Positions 25,610 to 35,235 of a stretch of 35,882 bases of DNA are shown here, one piece after another (within the stretch, counting starts at the first letter, position 1; each line of letters starts with the position of its first letter). The DNA is taken from contig PANW01000029.1 in assembly GCA_002707785.1 (NCBI GenBank), positions 53,222 through 89,103 of the forward strand, in the 5' to 3' direction. A program made the translations under genes and the position numbers. Below the pieces are notes generated by a model. That model saw nothing but the letters and a program-made list of their open reading frames with translations. It searched no databases and was not told the DNA's origin. This DNA comes from Cellvibrionaceae bacterium (lineage in GTDB: Bacteria > Pseudomonadota > Gammaproteobacteria > Pseudomonadales > Cellvibrionaceae).

Positions 25610-26557
25610 ATGAGTGAAACCCTACGCATCGCAACCCGCAAAAGTGCTTTGGCACTGTGGCAGGCGGAATACGTTAAAGCTGAGCTCGAGGCTCATCATC
25701 CGCAATTAACCGTGGAATTGGTTCCTATGACCAGTCGCGGCGATAAGATTCTGGATGTACCCCTAGCAAAAGTCGGTGGCAAGGGGTTGTTTGTTAAAGA
25801 GTTGGAGCATGCACTATTGAGTGAAGAGGCTGACATTGCCGTGCACTCTATGAAAGACGTGCCTATGGAGTTTCCCGAAGGCCTAGGGTTGTCAGTGATT
25901 TGTCCGCGTGAAGACCCCAGTGATGCGTTTGTTTCCAATCGCTTTGCCAGTCTCGAGGATTTACCTGCAGGTAGCGTGGTCGGCACCTCTAGTCTGCGTC
26001 GCCAGTGTCAACTGTTGGCCAAACGGCCTGATCTGAGCGTTAAGTTTTTGCGCGGCAACGTCAATACTCGCCTGAAAAAGCTGGATGACGGCGAGTACGA
26101 TGCCATCATCCTCGCCAGTGCCGGTTTGATTCGCTTGCAGATGCAGGATCGTATCCGCCAATCCATTGCCCCAGAGTTTTGTTTACCGGCGGGTGGTCAA
26201 GGTGCTGTCGGCATTGAAACTCGCGTGCAAGATCAGCGTATTCAGCAGCTCATCGCCCCCCTGCACTGCCCCACGACGGCGCAGCAGGTTGAGGCTGAGC
26301 GAGCCATGAATCGCCGCCTAGAGGGCGGCTGTCAGGTGCCGATTGGCTGTTTCGCGGTTCATCAAGGCGATCAACAATTGTGGCTGCGTGGCCTAGTTGG
26401 CAGTCCCGATGGTTCGGTCATGCTGGAGGATGAGATACGCGGTTCAGTGGATGACGCTGAAGCACTGGGGGTGACCTTGGCAGAGCGCTTGTTGGACGCG
26501 GGTGCCGGGGAGATTCTTAAAGCCGTATACGGCAGTGAGCAAGCCTCGAAGGATTAA
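25610..26557 (+). CDS. hemC: Hydroxymethylbilane synthase (porphobilinogen deaminase)
   Basis: The 315-residue cytoplasmic enzyme joins four porphobilinogen units to hydroxymethylbilane. Visible marks are [14 protein letters not shown] at the N terminus, HSMKDVP with the catalytic-site Asp, [11 protein letters not shown], and the dipyrromethane cofactor-binding Cys C241 in [11 protein letters not shown]. It is the first gene of a hemC-hemD-hemX-hemY series. The gap to hemD is eight bases. Confidence 0.97.
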   Translation: MSETLRIATRKSALALWQAEYVKAELEAHHPQLTVELVPMTSRGDKILDVPLAKVGGKGLFVKELEHALLSEEADIAVHSMKDVPMEFPEGLGLSVICPREDPSDAFVSNRFASLEDLPAGSVVGTSSLRRQCQLLAKRPDLSVKFLRGNVNTRLKKLDDGEYDAIILASAGLIRLQMQDRIRQSIAPEFCLPAGGQGAVGIETRVQDQRIQQLIAPLHCPTTAQQVEAERAMNRRLEGGCQVPIGCFAVHQGDQQLWLRGLVGSPDGSVMLEDEIRGSVDDAEALGVTLAERLLDAGAGEILKAVYGSEQASKD

Positions 26558-26565
26558 TAGCTAAA

Positions 26566-27414
26566 GTGACAGTGACTACGGCTCCATTGCAGGGTGTGTG
26601 TGTGTTTAACACACGACCCGACGCCCAAGCTGAGAAGTGGCGCCAAGCGTTACAGGCTGCCGGCGCGGAGGTGTTGCGGTTGCCGCTGATGGTGATTGAG
26701 CCAGTGACAGAGGCGGCCGCAGAGCAGGCGATCAAAGACCGCATCCTGTCGTTGGCCGACTACCAACACGCAATATTCGTCAGTCAAAACGCCGCATTTT
26801 TTGGTCTCCAGTGGCTGGATCAGTACTGGCCGCAACTGCCCTATCGCACTCGGTTCTACGCAGTGGGTTCGGCCACTGCAGCACGCTTAACCGATTACGG
26901 TTGTCAGGTGATTGAGCCAGGCAACACCATGAACAGTGAAGCCTTGCTGGCGTTGCCGTCGTTGCAGTCGCTGACTCATGAAAAAATCATGATCTTTCGT
27001 GGCTGCGGCGGTCGTCCCCTATTGGCTGATCAGTTGCGCGAGCGGGGCGCGCAGGTGGATTACTGTGAACTCTATCATCGAGTATTTCCGCGAGCCGAGG
27101 CGCTTGAGCGATTGATGTCGCCATCGACGGTGGATCTGAGTCACAGTGAAGGCAAGGTGATTGCGTTGCACAGTGGCGAAGCCTTGCAAAACTGGAATCA
27201 GCTGCTGCAGGATTTTGTTCAAGCCCAAGAGATGAATAACAATCAGCAGCAACTGCCCTATAATTTAGAGCATTTGCGAGGCATCTCGTTAGTGGTACCG
27301 GGGCAGCGCGTCGCTCAGCTTGCGCAGGGCCTGGGATTTACTCGAATTTTGATCGCCGAAAACGCTTCAGATCAAGCCATGCTTCAAGCTTTGCAAGCTT
27401 ACATAAAGAATTAA
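26566..27414 (+). CDS. hemD: Uroporphyrinogen-III synthase
   Basis: The 282-residue protein closes and inverts the linear hydroxymethylbilane to uroporphyrinogen III. The start is GTG at 26566, close behind hemC. The family is diverse in sequence; the marks seen are the VFNTRPDAQAEKW opening, IFVSQNAA, FYAVGSATAARL, and MIFRGCGGRPLLADQLRERGAQVDYCELYHR. The two-domain layout and the operon place make the call firm. Confidence 0.93.
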   Translation: MTVTTAPLQGVCVFNTRPDAQAEKWRQALQAAGAEVLRLPLMVIEPVTEAAAEQAIKDRILSLADYQHAIFVSQNAAFFGLQWLDQYWPQLPYRTRFYAVGSATAARLTDYGCQVIEPGNTMNSEALLALPSLQSLTHEKIMIFRGCGGRPLLADQLRERGAQVDYCELYHRVFPRAEALERLMSPSTVDLSHSEGKVIALHSGEALQNWNQLLQDFVQAQEMNNNQQQLPYNLEHLRGISLVVPGQRVAQLAQGLGFTRILIAENASDQAMLQALQAYIKN

Positions 27415-27519
27415 ATTTGTGACGGCAGCCGTTAATCGGCTAGCCGGCAGGAGTGTCAGCACACCCTAGCTTTGTCGTTGCCTCATTCGATGTTGGCGAT
27501 GACAGCGCTAGGGTTAACA

Positions 27520-28770
27520 ATGGAATTAATAATGACGACCGACAATCAATCCGATCCCTCTTCCACTGGCGCCAAGAGCGCTGCCGTCGTTAACGCTGAG
27601 GCTAGTGACAGCACCAGTCCCATGGCGTCGCCCTCTGAGAACAAAAATACGACGTCCTCTGCTGAGCAGAAAGCTAGCTCTGCGGTGGCCAAGCCGGGGT
27701 TGCCGCTATGGGCCTTGGCGTTGCTGTTATTGGTGACATTGATGAGCGCGGCACTGGCCTACTTCGGCTGGCACTGGCAGTTACAGCAGACTCAACTATC
27801 TCAGACGATGCAGCAGCAAATGCAGCGGCAGTCTCAACAGCTGACAGCAGCGCAACAGCAGTTGCTGGCATTGAAGCAAACCGGTGAAACATCCGGCGCA
27901 CAATGGCAGCAAGGTCTATTGGGGCTCGAACAACGCATTGAACAGCACTCGCGTCGTCTACGCAGTTTGTCGACGACCACCCGCGATGACTGGTTGTTGG
28001 CGGAAGCTGAATATCTGCTGCGTCTGGCCAATCAGCGTTTGCAAATGGAGCGCGGTCCACAAGGTGCGTTGGGGTTGTTGGAGTCTGCCGATCAAATATT
28101 GTTGGAGCTTGATGATGCGGAACTGTTTGCGGTGCGTGACAAGCTGCAACGCGATATTACCGCGTTAAAGCTGGCGCCCAGTATTGATCGCAGTGGTCTC
28201 TATTTGCGCTTGGCCGCACTGGTCGATGAAATTGTTGCTCTGCCCGAAGTGCCGGTGATTGAACCGGACATCAGCCCAGAGCAAACCAATACCCCGGTCG
28301 CAGACAGCACCGAAGCCCTGAGTATTTGGCAAAAGATCCAAGCTAACTTCTTCAATGCCATGTCGCAGCTGCGCGATCAAGTGCGTATTCGACATCACGA
28401 TCAGCCGCTTGAACCTCTGCTGCCGCCCGATGGGGCTCGCTATCTTCGGCAGAACTTGCGCTTTCACTTAGAGCAAGCACAGCTGGCCATGTTGCGCGAA
28501 GAAACGCCCATTTATCAGCACAGCTTGCAGCAGGCCGAATACCTGCTGCGTCAATATTTCTCCACCCAAGAGCGCGCGCAAAGGATTGCCGATGAACTCA
28601 ATCAATTGCAGGCTCAGACGGTAGAAACGCAGCTACCTTCGATCAGCGGTTCTCTGGTGGCTTTGCAAGAATTCACTCAGCGTTTACACGCATTAGATCC
28701 GGCGGCGGGCACACCGCAACTGAGTCCTGAAAGCACCGCTGATACCCCTGCTGCAGAAAAGGCCGAGTGA
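27520..28770 (+). CDS. hemX: HemX, membrane protein of the tetrapyrrole operon
   Basis: This 416-residue protein starts at ATG 27520 (AGGG six bases upstream); ATG 27532 is nearly as good. Order: a Ser/Ala-rich cytoplasmic head, one transmembrane helix at about 61-83, a Gln-rich coiled coil (about 87-150), then a helical periplasmic domain with DDWLLAEAEYLLRLANQRL and SADQILLELDDAELFAVRDKL. Despite its usual database name, a uroporphyrinogen methyltransferase domain is not seen. Its role is not established; it probably works with HemY at the inner membrane. The stop codon is one base before the hemY start. Confidence 0.92.
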   Translation: MELIMTTDNQSDPSSTGAKSAAVVNAEASDSTSPMASPSENKNTTSSAEQKASSAVAKPGLPLWALALLLLVTLMSAALAYFGWHWQLQQTQLSQTMQQQMQRQSQQLTAAQQQLLALKQTGETSGAQWQQGLLGLEQRIEQHSRRLRSLSTTTRDDWLLAEAEYLLRLANQRLQMERGPQGALGLLESADQILLELDDAELFAVRDKLQRDITALKLAPSIDRSGLYLRLAALVDEIVALPEVPVIEPDISPEQTNTPVADSTEALSIWQKIQANFFNAMSQLRDQVRIRHHDQPLEPLLPPDGARYLRQNLRFHLEQAQLAMLREETPIYQHSLQQAEYLLRQYFSTQERAQRIADELNQLQAQTVETQLPSISGSLVALQEFTQRLHALDPAAGTPQLSPESTADTPAAEKAE

Positions 28771-28771
28771 G

Positions 28772-29983
28772 ATGAAAAGAACTTTTTTTCTATTCGTTCT
28801 GTGTTTGCTGCTCGGTGCAGGGATTATTCATTGGACTGCAACCCAGCAGAGTTACTTGTTGATCGTTGTGGGCGACACGTCTATTGAAATGAGTGTGTGG
28901 TTCGCGCTGGCCGTTATCTTAGTTACATGGCTGGTGTTATGGCTGAGCTATCGAATTGTTGTGGGCAGTACGCGAGGTCTCGGCAGTCAGCTCGGCCGAG
29001 TCTTTATTGGCAGTAAGAAACGCGCGGCGAAACACACGTCGTCAGGGTTGCTGAGCTTTATCGAGGGCAATTGGCGTCAAGCGCTGCGACAACTCAATCG
29101 TTCTGCTGAGCACGCGGATACGCCACTGCTAAATTATCTAGGCGCGGCCCGCAGTGCTTATGAATTGGGAGACGAACAGCAGGCCAATAAACTGTTGGCG
29201 AAAGCGGAAGAAACGGATCCCAATGCGGGGTTAGCGGTGGCTTTGAGTCAGGCGCGTATGCAGTTAATGGCAAAAAAATATGAATCCTGTGCGGCCACGC
29301 TTGAGCGCGCTAAGAAACTTTCACCAAAACATCCGGTCGTGCTAGATATGATGCGTCAGGTTTATGTGCAGCTGCAGGATTGGCAGTCATTGGAGAAAAT
29401 CCTACCTGCGTTGCGTCGACTGAAGCCATTGTCAGAGACTGAGCAGAATAAACTCGAGTTGCTGTTGTTTGGCAAATTGTTAACTCAGGCCAGTCAGCGA
29501 GATTTCAGCGCCGAGTCTGTCCAAGCTGTGTGGAAGCGCGTACCCAAAGCGCTGCAACGCGATGCCGTGCTGGTCAATCTTTACGTTGACCTACTCGAGG
29601 CCGATGACGAGTTGATGGCGGCAGAATCGGTACTGCGTAAAACGTTACAGAAACACTGGGACGATAGCTTGGTGATTCGATACGGTATATTGAATCCGAT
29701 CGACGCGGGAAGACAGCTGCTGCACGCGGAGGGATGGCTCAAAGAGCGTCCAGGTAACAGCAGTTTAATGCTGACTTTAGGGCGTCTTGCATTGCGCAAT
29801 GAACTCTGGGGAAAGGCGCGAGACTATTTTGATAGCAGTTTGAAAATTCAAGCAACACCGGAAGCCTGCGCCGAACTCGCGCGTTTATTGGCGCACTTGG
29901 AAGAGCATGAAGCGAGCATTCAGTATTATCAGCAGGGGCTTCTGCTCACGGCTAATCAATTGCCTGAACTGCCTTTACCTTGA
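28772..29983 (+). CDS. hemY: HemY, TPR membrane protein
   Basis: The 403-residue protein has two transmembrane helices (about 4-21 and 40-60) and a long helical TPR-like domain. Examples of TPR-type segments are LLSFIEGNWRQALRQLNRSAEH near residue 90 and the last, ARLLAHLEEHEASIQYYQQGLLL. This matches the gammaproteobacterial HemY, which is not the protoporphyrinogen oxidase of the same name. Its exact function is unknown; it is held to support late haem synthesis. It is translationally linked to hemX. Confidence 0.93.
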   Translation: MKRTFFLFVLCLLLGAGIIHWTATQQSYLLIVVGDTSIEMSVWFALAVILVTWLVLWLSYRIVVGSTRGLGSQLGRVFIGSKKRAAKHTSSGLLSFIEGNWRQALRQLNRSAEHADTPLLNYLGAARSAYELGDEQQANKLLAKAEETDPNAGLAVALSQARMQLMAKKYESCAATLERAKKLSPKHPVVLDMMRQVYVQLQDWQSLEKILPALRRLKPLSETEQNKLELLLFGKLLTQASQRDFSAESVQAVWKRVPKALQRDAVLVNLYVDLLEADDELMAAESVLRKTLQKHWDDSLVIRYGILNPIDAGRQLLHAEGWLKERPGNSSLMLTLGRLALRNELWGKARDYFDSSLKIQATPEACAELARLLAHLEEHEASIQYYQQGLLLTANQLPELPLP

Positions 29984-30092
29984 GAGCTACTTGTCCGCGC
30001 AGTGAAATCGAAGTGACACTTTGGTCTGCTAGTCTTGAAAGCCATGGGTCCATTTGAGTTGGGCTATTAGGGAGTTATCGGGGGCACGGTGA

Positions 30093-30488
30093 ATGGAAAA
30101 CAATCCGCTCAAAGGTAAGACAGGCATCAAACGTATTGTTAATGCATGTGGTTATTCATTGCAGGGGTTCTGCTACGCATGGAAGAATGAAGCGGCCTTC
30201 CGACAAGAGTTGCTACTGACGGCCGTGCTTTTTCCATTGGCACTTTGGCTGGATGTTACGAGCTTAGAGCGTATCGCGTTAGTTGCAGTGTTGGCCGTGG
30301 TGCTTATAGTGGAGCTGCTCAATAGCGCTGTCGAAGCCGCTATTGATCGTATCGGACCAGAGCACCACGACTTGAGTGGGCGAGCCAAAGATTTGGGATC
30401 TGCAGCGGTGTTCGTTGCCCTGTCGCTAACGGTCTATGTCTGGGGTGTAGTTTTGTACGATAATTATTACAAGGGGTTTGAGCTATGA
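30093..30488 (+). CDS. dgkA: Diacylglycerol kinase DgkA
   Basis: The 131-residue inner-membrane enzyme phosphorylates diacylglycerol to phosphatidic acid. It has an amphipathic N terminus, three transmembrane helices and the signature ELLNSAVEAAIDR, followed by HDLSGRAKDLGSAAVF. The catalytic Glu lies in VEAAIDR, and NEAAFRQELLL precedes helix 1. The following gene overlaps it by four bases (ATGA), so both are translated as a pair. Confidence 0.96.
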   Translation: MENNPLKGKTGIKRIVNACGYSLQGFCYAWKNEAAFRQELLLTAVLFPLALWLDVTSLERIALVAVLAVVLIVELLNSAVEAAIDRIGPEHHDLSGRAKDLGSAAVFVALSLTVYVWGVVLYDNYYKGFEL

Positions 30489-30853
30489 TCGGTTACATTA
30501 CTTTGGGTACGAACGACCTAGAAAATTCAGCATTGTTCTACGACGAGCTGTTGAGTTTAGTGGGAGCGACACGAGTCATGGAAATGGATACCTTCATTGC
30601 CTGGGGCAACAACCCCAGCGCTCCGATGTTATCGATTATTAAGCCTTTCGATGGTGAACCCGCTACCGTTGGCAACGGCGTCATGGTGTCACTGATCGTC
30701 GATTCCAAAGAGAAAGTTGATGCAGTTCATGCCAAAGCCGTCGCTCTTGGTGGCAAAGATGAAGGTGCACCGGGATTGCGCGGTGGGAGCTTCTACGCGG
30801 GTTATTTTCGCGATTTAGAAGGCAATAAGCTAAATGCCTTTTTTATGGGGTGA
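30485..30853 (+). CDS. VOC-fold (glyoxalase-like) protein
   Basis: This 122-residue protein has two beta-alpha-beta-beta-beta modules of the vicinal oxygen chelate fold, recognised by MIGYITLGTNDLENSALFYDELL at the start and YFRDLEGNKLNAFF at the end. The first metal-binding His of active enzymes is a Tyr here, and the terminal Glu ligand is not present, so it may not be a classic metal enzyme. Its substrate is unknown. It is translationally coupled to dgkA. Confidence 0.88.
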   Translation: MIGYITLGTNDLENSALFYDELLSLVGATRVMEMDTFIAWGNNPSAPMLSIIKPFDGEPATVGNGVMVSLIVDSKEKVDAVHAKAVALGGKDEGAPGLRGGSFYAGYFRDLEGNKLNAFFMG

Positions 30854-30895
30854 TTCGTCAACAGCTGACTTAAAGAGTGCAACTCAACAGCAAGG

Positions 30896-32836
30896 CTAGT
30901 GTGTACTGGGTTTGTAGTTGACCTCAGCGGCGGGCGATGAGAGCAAAACTCGATCGAGGGTTTCAATCAAAACTCTTTTTTGAACGGGTTTTGAAACAAA
31001 ATCACTCATGCCCGCCTCAAAACAGCGTTGTTTATCTTTGTTTCCTGCATTTGCTGTCATAGCGATTATTAAAACATTAGACTTTGGCCGCGCCAGCGCG
31101 CGAATATGACGGGTCGCGGTTATTCCATCCATATTGGGCATTTGCATGTCCATGAAAACCAAATCAAACACTTTCTCGTTGTAGCGCGCCAAGCCAATTA
31201 CACCATCCTCTGCGATCTCGACGCTGATTCCCACTTTCTGTAATAATCCGGCAATGACCATCTGGTTGACGGTATTGTCTTCGACAAGTAAAGCGTGCAA
31301 ACCGTAGTTACGTTCAATCTCAACTTCTCTCGATGGAACTGCATGTATTGATTTCGGGAGCTTTAATGAGAGTTTAAAAGTTGAGCCTTTTCCATATTCA
31401 CTGGTAAACGTTAGTTCGCCGCCCATGAGATCTGCTAATTGTTTGCTGATGGATAGCCCCAAACCTGTGCCGCCAAATTTTCGTGTAATACTGCCATCTG
31501 CTTGTGTGAATCGAGAAAACAGCTTTTCTTGATGTCGTTCTTCGATACCTATCCCTGTGTCCTCAACGGTAATTTCAAGCAGGGAGTAAAGTTCGTCGAT
31601 TTTTACCACGGTGGTCTCAATTGTTACACTGCCTTGTTCCGTAAACTTGATGGCATTGCCGACCAAGTTTATTAAAATTTGCCGAATCCTTGATGAGTCA
31701 CCGATAAGTCCAGTTCTCTGTTCTTCGTCAAATACAAAACTCAGTTCTATGGATTTCTTTTCAGATTTTTCTCGCAGTAGATGATTAACTTCATTGAGTA
31801 TCGATGAAGGCTGAAAACTCTCTTTAGAAACTTCAAGTTGACCGGATTCAATTTTTGATAAATCTAACAAATCATTAATGAGTGAGAGTAACGCCGACGC
31901 CGATTGTTGAATGACTCTGGTGTACTCGGTTCGCTGTTTATCGTTGTCGGCGTCTTTCATAAGTTCGGCTGCGCCAATAATTCCATTCATAGGTGTGCGT
32001 ATTTCGTGGCTAACATTCGCTAAGAAATCGTCTTTTGCTTGAGAGGTTTCTTCAAGCTGTTGTAGCTGCTGCTGAATGATGGATTCGTTGTGACGGGATT
32101 TTTCAAAAAGATTTCGTTTGATGGCTTGGTCTAGGCGTAAGCGCTGAGCCAAAAAGTGTCCATAGATGGTGACCGCAATGACCATGAAGGCAATGCAGCC
32201 TGCAATGAGTACCTCATAACGCTGAAAATAAGTGGCGCGTTGCTGATCAATTTCTAGTAGGCGTGTTTGTTCGTTGTTGGCGATAGTTTGTAATTGTGCC
32301 ACACGCACAAAGGCTTCACCAAAATGGCTGTCCATTTGTGCCATGTGTTCACCAGCGGTCTGATTGTCACCCTTGTCGAGTGCATCAAATACTTGGCGAG
32401 CTTGGTTGTGTAGATTGCTAATATCTTGTCGGTAACGTTGTAATAGAGATGGAATACTCAAAGGTATTTCGATTGTGGACGTATTCTCTGACAGTAATTG
32501 TGCTTGCTCAAAGCTCACGAGTGTTTCTTCTAAATGGAGATCGAGTAGACGGCGCTCGTTGTCGATGTCACCTGTATTAAAAACATCGTTTCCAGGCGCA
32601 TTAAGCTCAGTCGCTCTGATGCCAAGTTCGGTAAATGCGCCCAATCGTTCAGACCATTGTCGGTTGATTTCAATAGAATGGGTGAACTCATTCATAATCA
32701 GATGATTGAGATAGATGCTAAAAGAAATGGCGAGAATGTCGAAGGCCGCCAACAGATAATACACTTGATGCCAGCGAGGAGAATTTGATTTGGATTCACT
32801 TTCTTTAGAGAAGCTGCCGCGTTCTTTCATGATCAT
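30896..32836 (-). CDS. Membrane hybrid histidine kinase, orphan
   Basis: The start at ATG 32836 has GGA seven bases upstream; the frame stays open farther but the extra residues are not convincing. The 646-residue protein has a transmembrane helix (26-48), a helical periplasmic sensor (about 50-205), a second helix (206-229), HisKA with H277 in NVSHEIRTPMN, HATPase with NLVGNAIKF, DTGIGI and GGTGLGLSIS, and one receiver (about 513-632; D563, K616). The periplasmic part looks like a four-helix bundle; its ligand is unknown. There is no HPt domain and no adjacent regulator, so its partner is elsewhere. It is the last of five leftward genes. Confidence 0.92.
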   Translation of the reverse strand: MIMKERGSFSKESESKSNSPRWHQVYYLLAAFDILAISFSIYLNHLIMNEFTHSIEINRQWSERLGAFTELGIRATELNAPGNDVFNTGDIDNERRLLDLHLEETLVSFEQAQLLSENTSTIEIPLSIPSLLQRYRQDISNLHNQARQVFDALDKGDNQTAGEHMAQMDSHFGEAFVRVAQLQTIANNEQTRLLEIDQQRATYFQRYEVLIAGCIAFMVIAVTIYGHFLAQRLRLDQAIKRNLFEKSRHNESIIQQQLQQLEETSQAKDDFLANVSHEIRTPMNGIIGAAELMKDADNDKQRTEYTRVIQQSASALLSLINDLLDLSKIESGQLEVSKESFQPSSILNEVNHLLREKSEKKSIELSFVFDEEQRTGLIGDSSRIRQILINLVGNAIKFTEQGSVTIETTVVKIDELYSLLEITVEDTGIGIEERHQEKLFSRFTQADGSITRKFGGTGLGLSISKQLADLMGGELTFTSEYGKGSTFKLSLKLPKSIHAVPSREVEIERNYGLHALLVEDNTVNQMVIAGLLQKVGISVEIAEDGVIGLARYNEKVFDLVFMDMQMPNMDGITATRHIRALARPKSNVLIIAMTANAGNKDKQRCFEAGMSDFVSKPVQKRVLIETLDRVLLSSPAAEVNYKPSTH

Positions 32837-32985
32837 GAAAAATTCCGTTTTCCAGATACAGTGATGACAACTGTTTTTCGATCCTAGAGTGAGCCCTAAG
32901 TATAGGTGAAGATTGAGGAATGCCAACGCGGCCTATGACTCGTAGAAGCCCTGATTTTTGTATGGATAAATAATTCGTGCAAATT

Positions 32986-33294
32986 CTAACGTTGGTGTGG
33001 AGGTATGGATGCAAGTGTTGCGCTAAAGATTTCTACGTCGTTGCGACTGTAGGGCGAGTGCTTTCGATCTGTGGATGCGGGCTGAGAGATCAGGCTAACG
33101 CCCTCGCGATGGGCCTGTTGCGGACGCAGTGGTCGCGATACAAAACCTCCGCCGCAGTTAGGGCATACATTGTTGAATAGCTCATCCACACACTGCGAGC
33201 AAAACGTGCATTCATAGCTACAAATGCGCGCGAGTTCGCTGTCTGCAGGTAGGTCTCTATCGCAAAATTCACAGTTAGGTCGAAGCTCTAGCAT
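32986..33294 (-). CDS. DUF1272 zinc-binding protein
   Basis: This 102-residue protein is dominated by cysteines: C8, C11, C25, C29, C32, C35, C44 and C47, in a pattern suited to two zinc ions. The opening LELRPNCEFCDRDLP and CSYECTFC are the DUF1272 signature. The C-terminal half (from about residue 55) is variable and probably flexible. The function is unknown. It is flanked by an NnrU-like gene and a hybrid kinase on the same strand. Confidence 0.88.
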   Translation of the reverse strand: MLELRPNCEFCDRDLPADSELARICSYECTFCSQCVDELFNNVCPNCGGGFVSRPLRPQQAHREGVSLISQPASTDRKHSPYSRNDVEIFSATLASIPPHQR

Positions 33295-33368
33295 TTAGAA
33301 TTTCCCTTGTCGGTGACTAAGCTATTTCACAAAAGTGGAGCTGTTGGCATCCTTCGGTGTCGTTGCTT

Positions 33369-33941
33369 TCATTGTTGTGTAACCAGTGCCATGCCAAATA
33401 GCTGGCCGTGCCACCACAGCAGTGCCGCATAGGTGACAATGCCCAATCCTATAGCGATCAGATCCCGCCAAAGGGGGGTGCGCGCAGAGGTTTTATGGGG
33501 TGTTGATCGTGCCGCTCCAGTAACCGACCATAGGTCGAACAAGGCGAAACACAGGAATCCTCCGAACAACATCAGTGAAGCTAGATCGCCATTGGCAAGT
33601 AAATGACTTGCTGACCACAGCAGCAGTCCGATCAGCATCGGGTGCTTGGTCAGGCGTTGGATGTTGTTGGGAAAATTTGCCGAACACAACAAAATCGAAG
33701 CCGGTAACATTGCGCCGATGGTGAGTTCTCGACTCCAGCCCGGTGAGTGCCAAAGATGAATGTAATCGCGCTGCATGACACCGATCACAATCAAACCTAA
33801 GCCTATGGCAGAGGTGAGGGAGAAAAGCCCCTTATAGGGCATTTCACCCAGGTGCCCAATTAGGCCCTGACGAGCGGATTGAAAGTGTGGCAAACAGTGG
33901 ATAGCAAGAAAAACCAACAGTCCCAAACCTAGCCACGTCAT
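33369..33941 (-). CDS. NnrU family membrane protein
   Basis: The 190-residue protein has five or six transmembrane helices. The family mark is the conserved LTKHPMLIGLLLWSASHLLANGD stretch, and the opening has HCLPHFQSARQ. NnrU was named from denitrifiers, where its role was tied to nitrite and NO metabolism; no other denitrification gene is seen here, so that role should not be assumed. The gap to DUF1272 is 74 bases. Confidence 0.85.
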   Translation of the reverse strand: MTWLGLGLLVFLAIHCLPHFQSARQGLIGHLGEMPYKGLFSLTSAIGLGLIVIGVMQRDYIHLWHSPGWSRELTIGAMLPASILLCSANFPNNIQRLTKHPMLIGLLLWSASHLLANGDLASLMLFGGFLCFALFDLWSVTGAARSTPHKTSARTPLWRDLIAIGLGIVTYAALLWWHGQLFGMALVTQQ

Positions 33942-34044
33942 AGCGCATCTCCTTATTATTTAGGGGTACGCTAACATTAATGATCCTAGCTTGGGTAGTT
34001 GAAAGGTTTGATTTCTAAGCTCGGGGCTAAAAAGGTTGCAGTCT

Positions 34045-34377
34045 CTAGCCTGAGCGCGGCGCAAACATAATGATGGCCATGCCCGCTAAGGCAACGGCAG
34101 AACCCAATAGGTCCCAACGTGTGGGTGTAATACCATCAACCAGCCACAGCCATAGGATCGCTACCCCAATATAGACGCCACCATAGGCCGCGTACACTCG
34201 TCCTGCGGCAGTGGGGTGGAGCGACAACAGCCATGCAAAAGCGGCCAGGCTCAGTGCGGCAGGTAGCAGCAACCAAGCGCTGCGATTTTGGTTCAGCCAT
34301 AAGTAAGGCAGATAACAGCCGACAATTTCCGCAATGGCGGTAATGACAAACAGCCCTACCAGTTTCCATTCAAACAT
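34045..34377 (-). CDS. YnfA (UPF0060) family membrane protein
   Basis: This 110-residue protein has four transmembrane helices. The family signatures [38 protein letters not shown] and [25 protein letters not shown] are clear. YnfA resembles small multidrug resistance transporters, and an efflux role has been reported in enteric bacteria. GAAGGTGAAG directly precedes the ATG. The arrangement with NnrU may be a small membrane-protein operon. Confidence 0.93.
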   Translation of the reverse strand: MFEWKLVGLFVITAIAEIVGCYLPYLWLNQNRSAWLLLPAALSLAAFAWLLSLHPTAAGRVYAAYGGVYIGVAILWLWLVDGITPTRWDLLGSAVALAGMAIIMFAPRSG

Positions 34378-34441
34378 TCTTCACCTTCAGGTTGCGCCGT
34401 GGGTGGTTACACCACTTAGTATTGTGAAGCTCGAACGGCGA

Positions 34442-34705
34442 CTACAACTGAGCGCCACAAAAAGCACAGTACTTCACTTTGATGGATGAAAGGTTCAGCA
34501 ACTCACCTTCCATGTCGGCCTCACCACTGGCGACATCATCGCCGTTAGCCAGCCACAAACTGAACAACTCCCAGTGATCTTGTGCCTCGCCATCGATGGC
34601 CAGTACCTTGTAGGTCTTCAGGTGTGTTGGCAATTCATTGTCGTCGCAACGGTGTTCTCGTCCGAGAAGGGTGCCGCTCTCTTGTTCCAGTTGTTCTTTG
34701 TCCAT
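34442..34705 (-). CDS. Small unknown protein with C-terminal CxxC
   Basis: The 87-residue protein is not recognised. It is acidic and soluble, with CAFC (a CxxC motif) near the very end, and internal WELFSLWLANGDDV. There is one more Cys (RCDDNE) near residue 20. It lies 64 bases before ynfA on the same strand, so it could head that group. The ribosome binding site is weak. It is divergent from the next unknown gene. Confidence 0.65.
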   Translation of the reverse strand: MDKEQLEQESGTLLGREHRCDDNELPTHLKTYKVLAIDGEAQDHWELFSLWLANGDDVASGEADMEGELLNLSSIKVKYCAFCGAQL

Positions 34706-34922
34706 GATGGAGTTACCCGTGAAAAAGGATGGGACTGTGACTTATGTGCCGCATTATAACCGCGAAGCTCACAAAACACTGCTGCGGTTTGATCTATGTC
34801 AGCGCTGATTGGTTGATAGACGAATAAGCTGTTCGGCACGTTTGGAAAGTGGCTGTTGGACAAAATTTCGTACAGGCGGCTCGTGATTGCTCAAGACTAG
34901 ACTATGGCTATTGGGGTAGAGG

Positions 34923-35210
34923 ATGAACTATAAAAAAATGGCGGGAACAGCGGCGGTGTTTGTTTTTGCGGATCAACATGCGAACACACCCGTCGAACGG
35001 CAGGGAATGATGTGGGACGATGCCGAACTGCATCTAAGCTCAATTCCCGAGCGGCTCAATAGTAAAGATGCGATGGCAACCAACCTCGCGCTAGAGGGCT
35101 TGGAGTCCTATGATCCACCTAGCCACGGAGATCTGCGCGAAGTCACTTCTTTAAAGGCTCAATTTGTGTATGTCGAACCGATCAAGGGATGGGTAGAGAT
35201 TAACACTTGA
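34923..35210 (+). CDS. Small unknown protein
   Basis: This 95-residue protein is not recognised. It has a mildly hydrophobic start (MAGTAAVFVFADQH) but no clear signal peptide, and an acidic centre. The start ATG 34923 has GGGG six bases upstream; ATG 34938 is an alternative. No motif, cysteine or repeat stands out. It stands alone between a divergent unknown gene and the convergent hydrolase gene. Confidence 0.55.
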   Translation: MNYKKMAGTAAVFVFADQHANTPVERQGMMWDDAELHLSSIPERLNSKDAMATNLALEGLESYDPPSHGDLREVTSLKAQFVYVEPIKGWVEINT

Positions 35211-35235
35211 TGGGCTTGTACAGCACCGCTGAATA

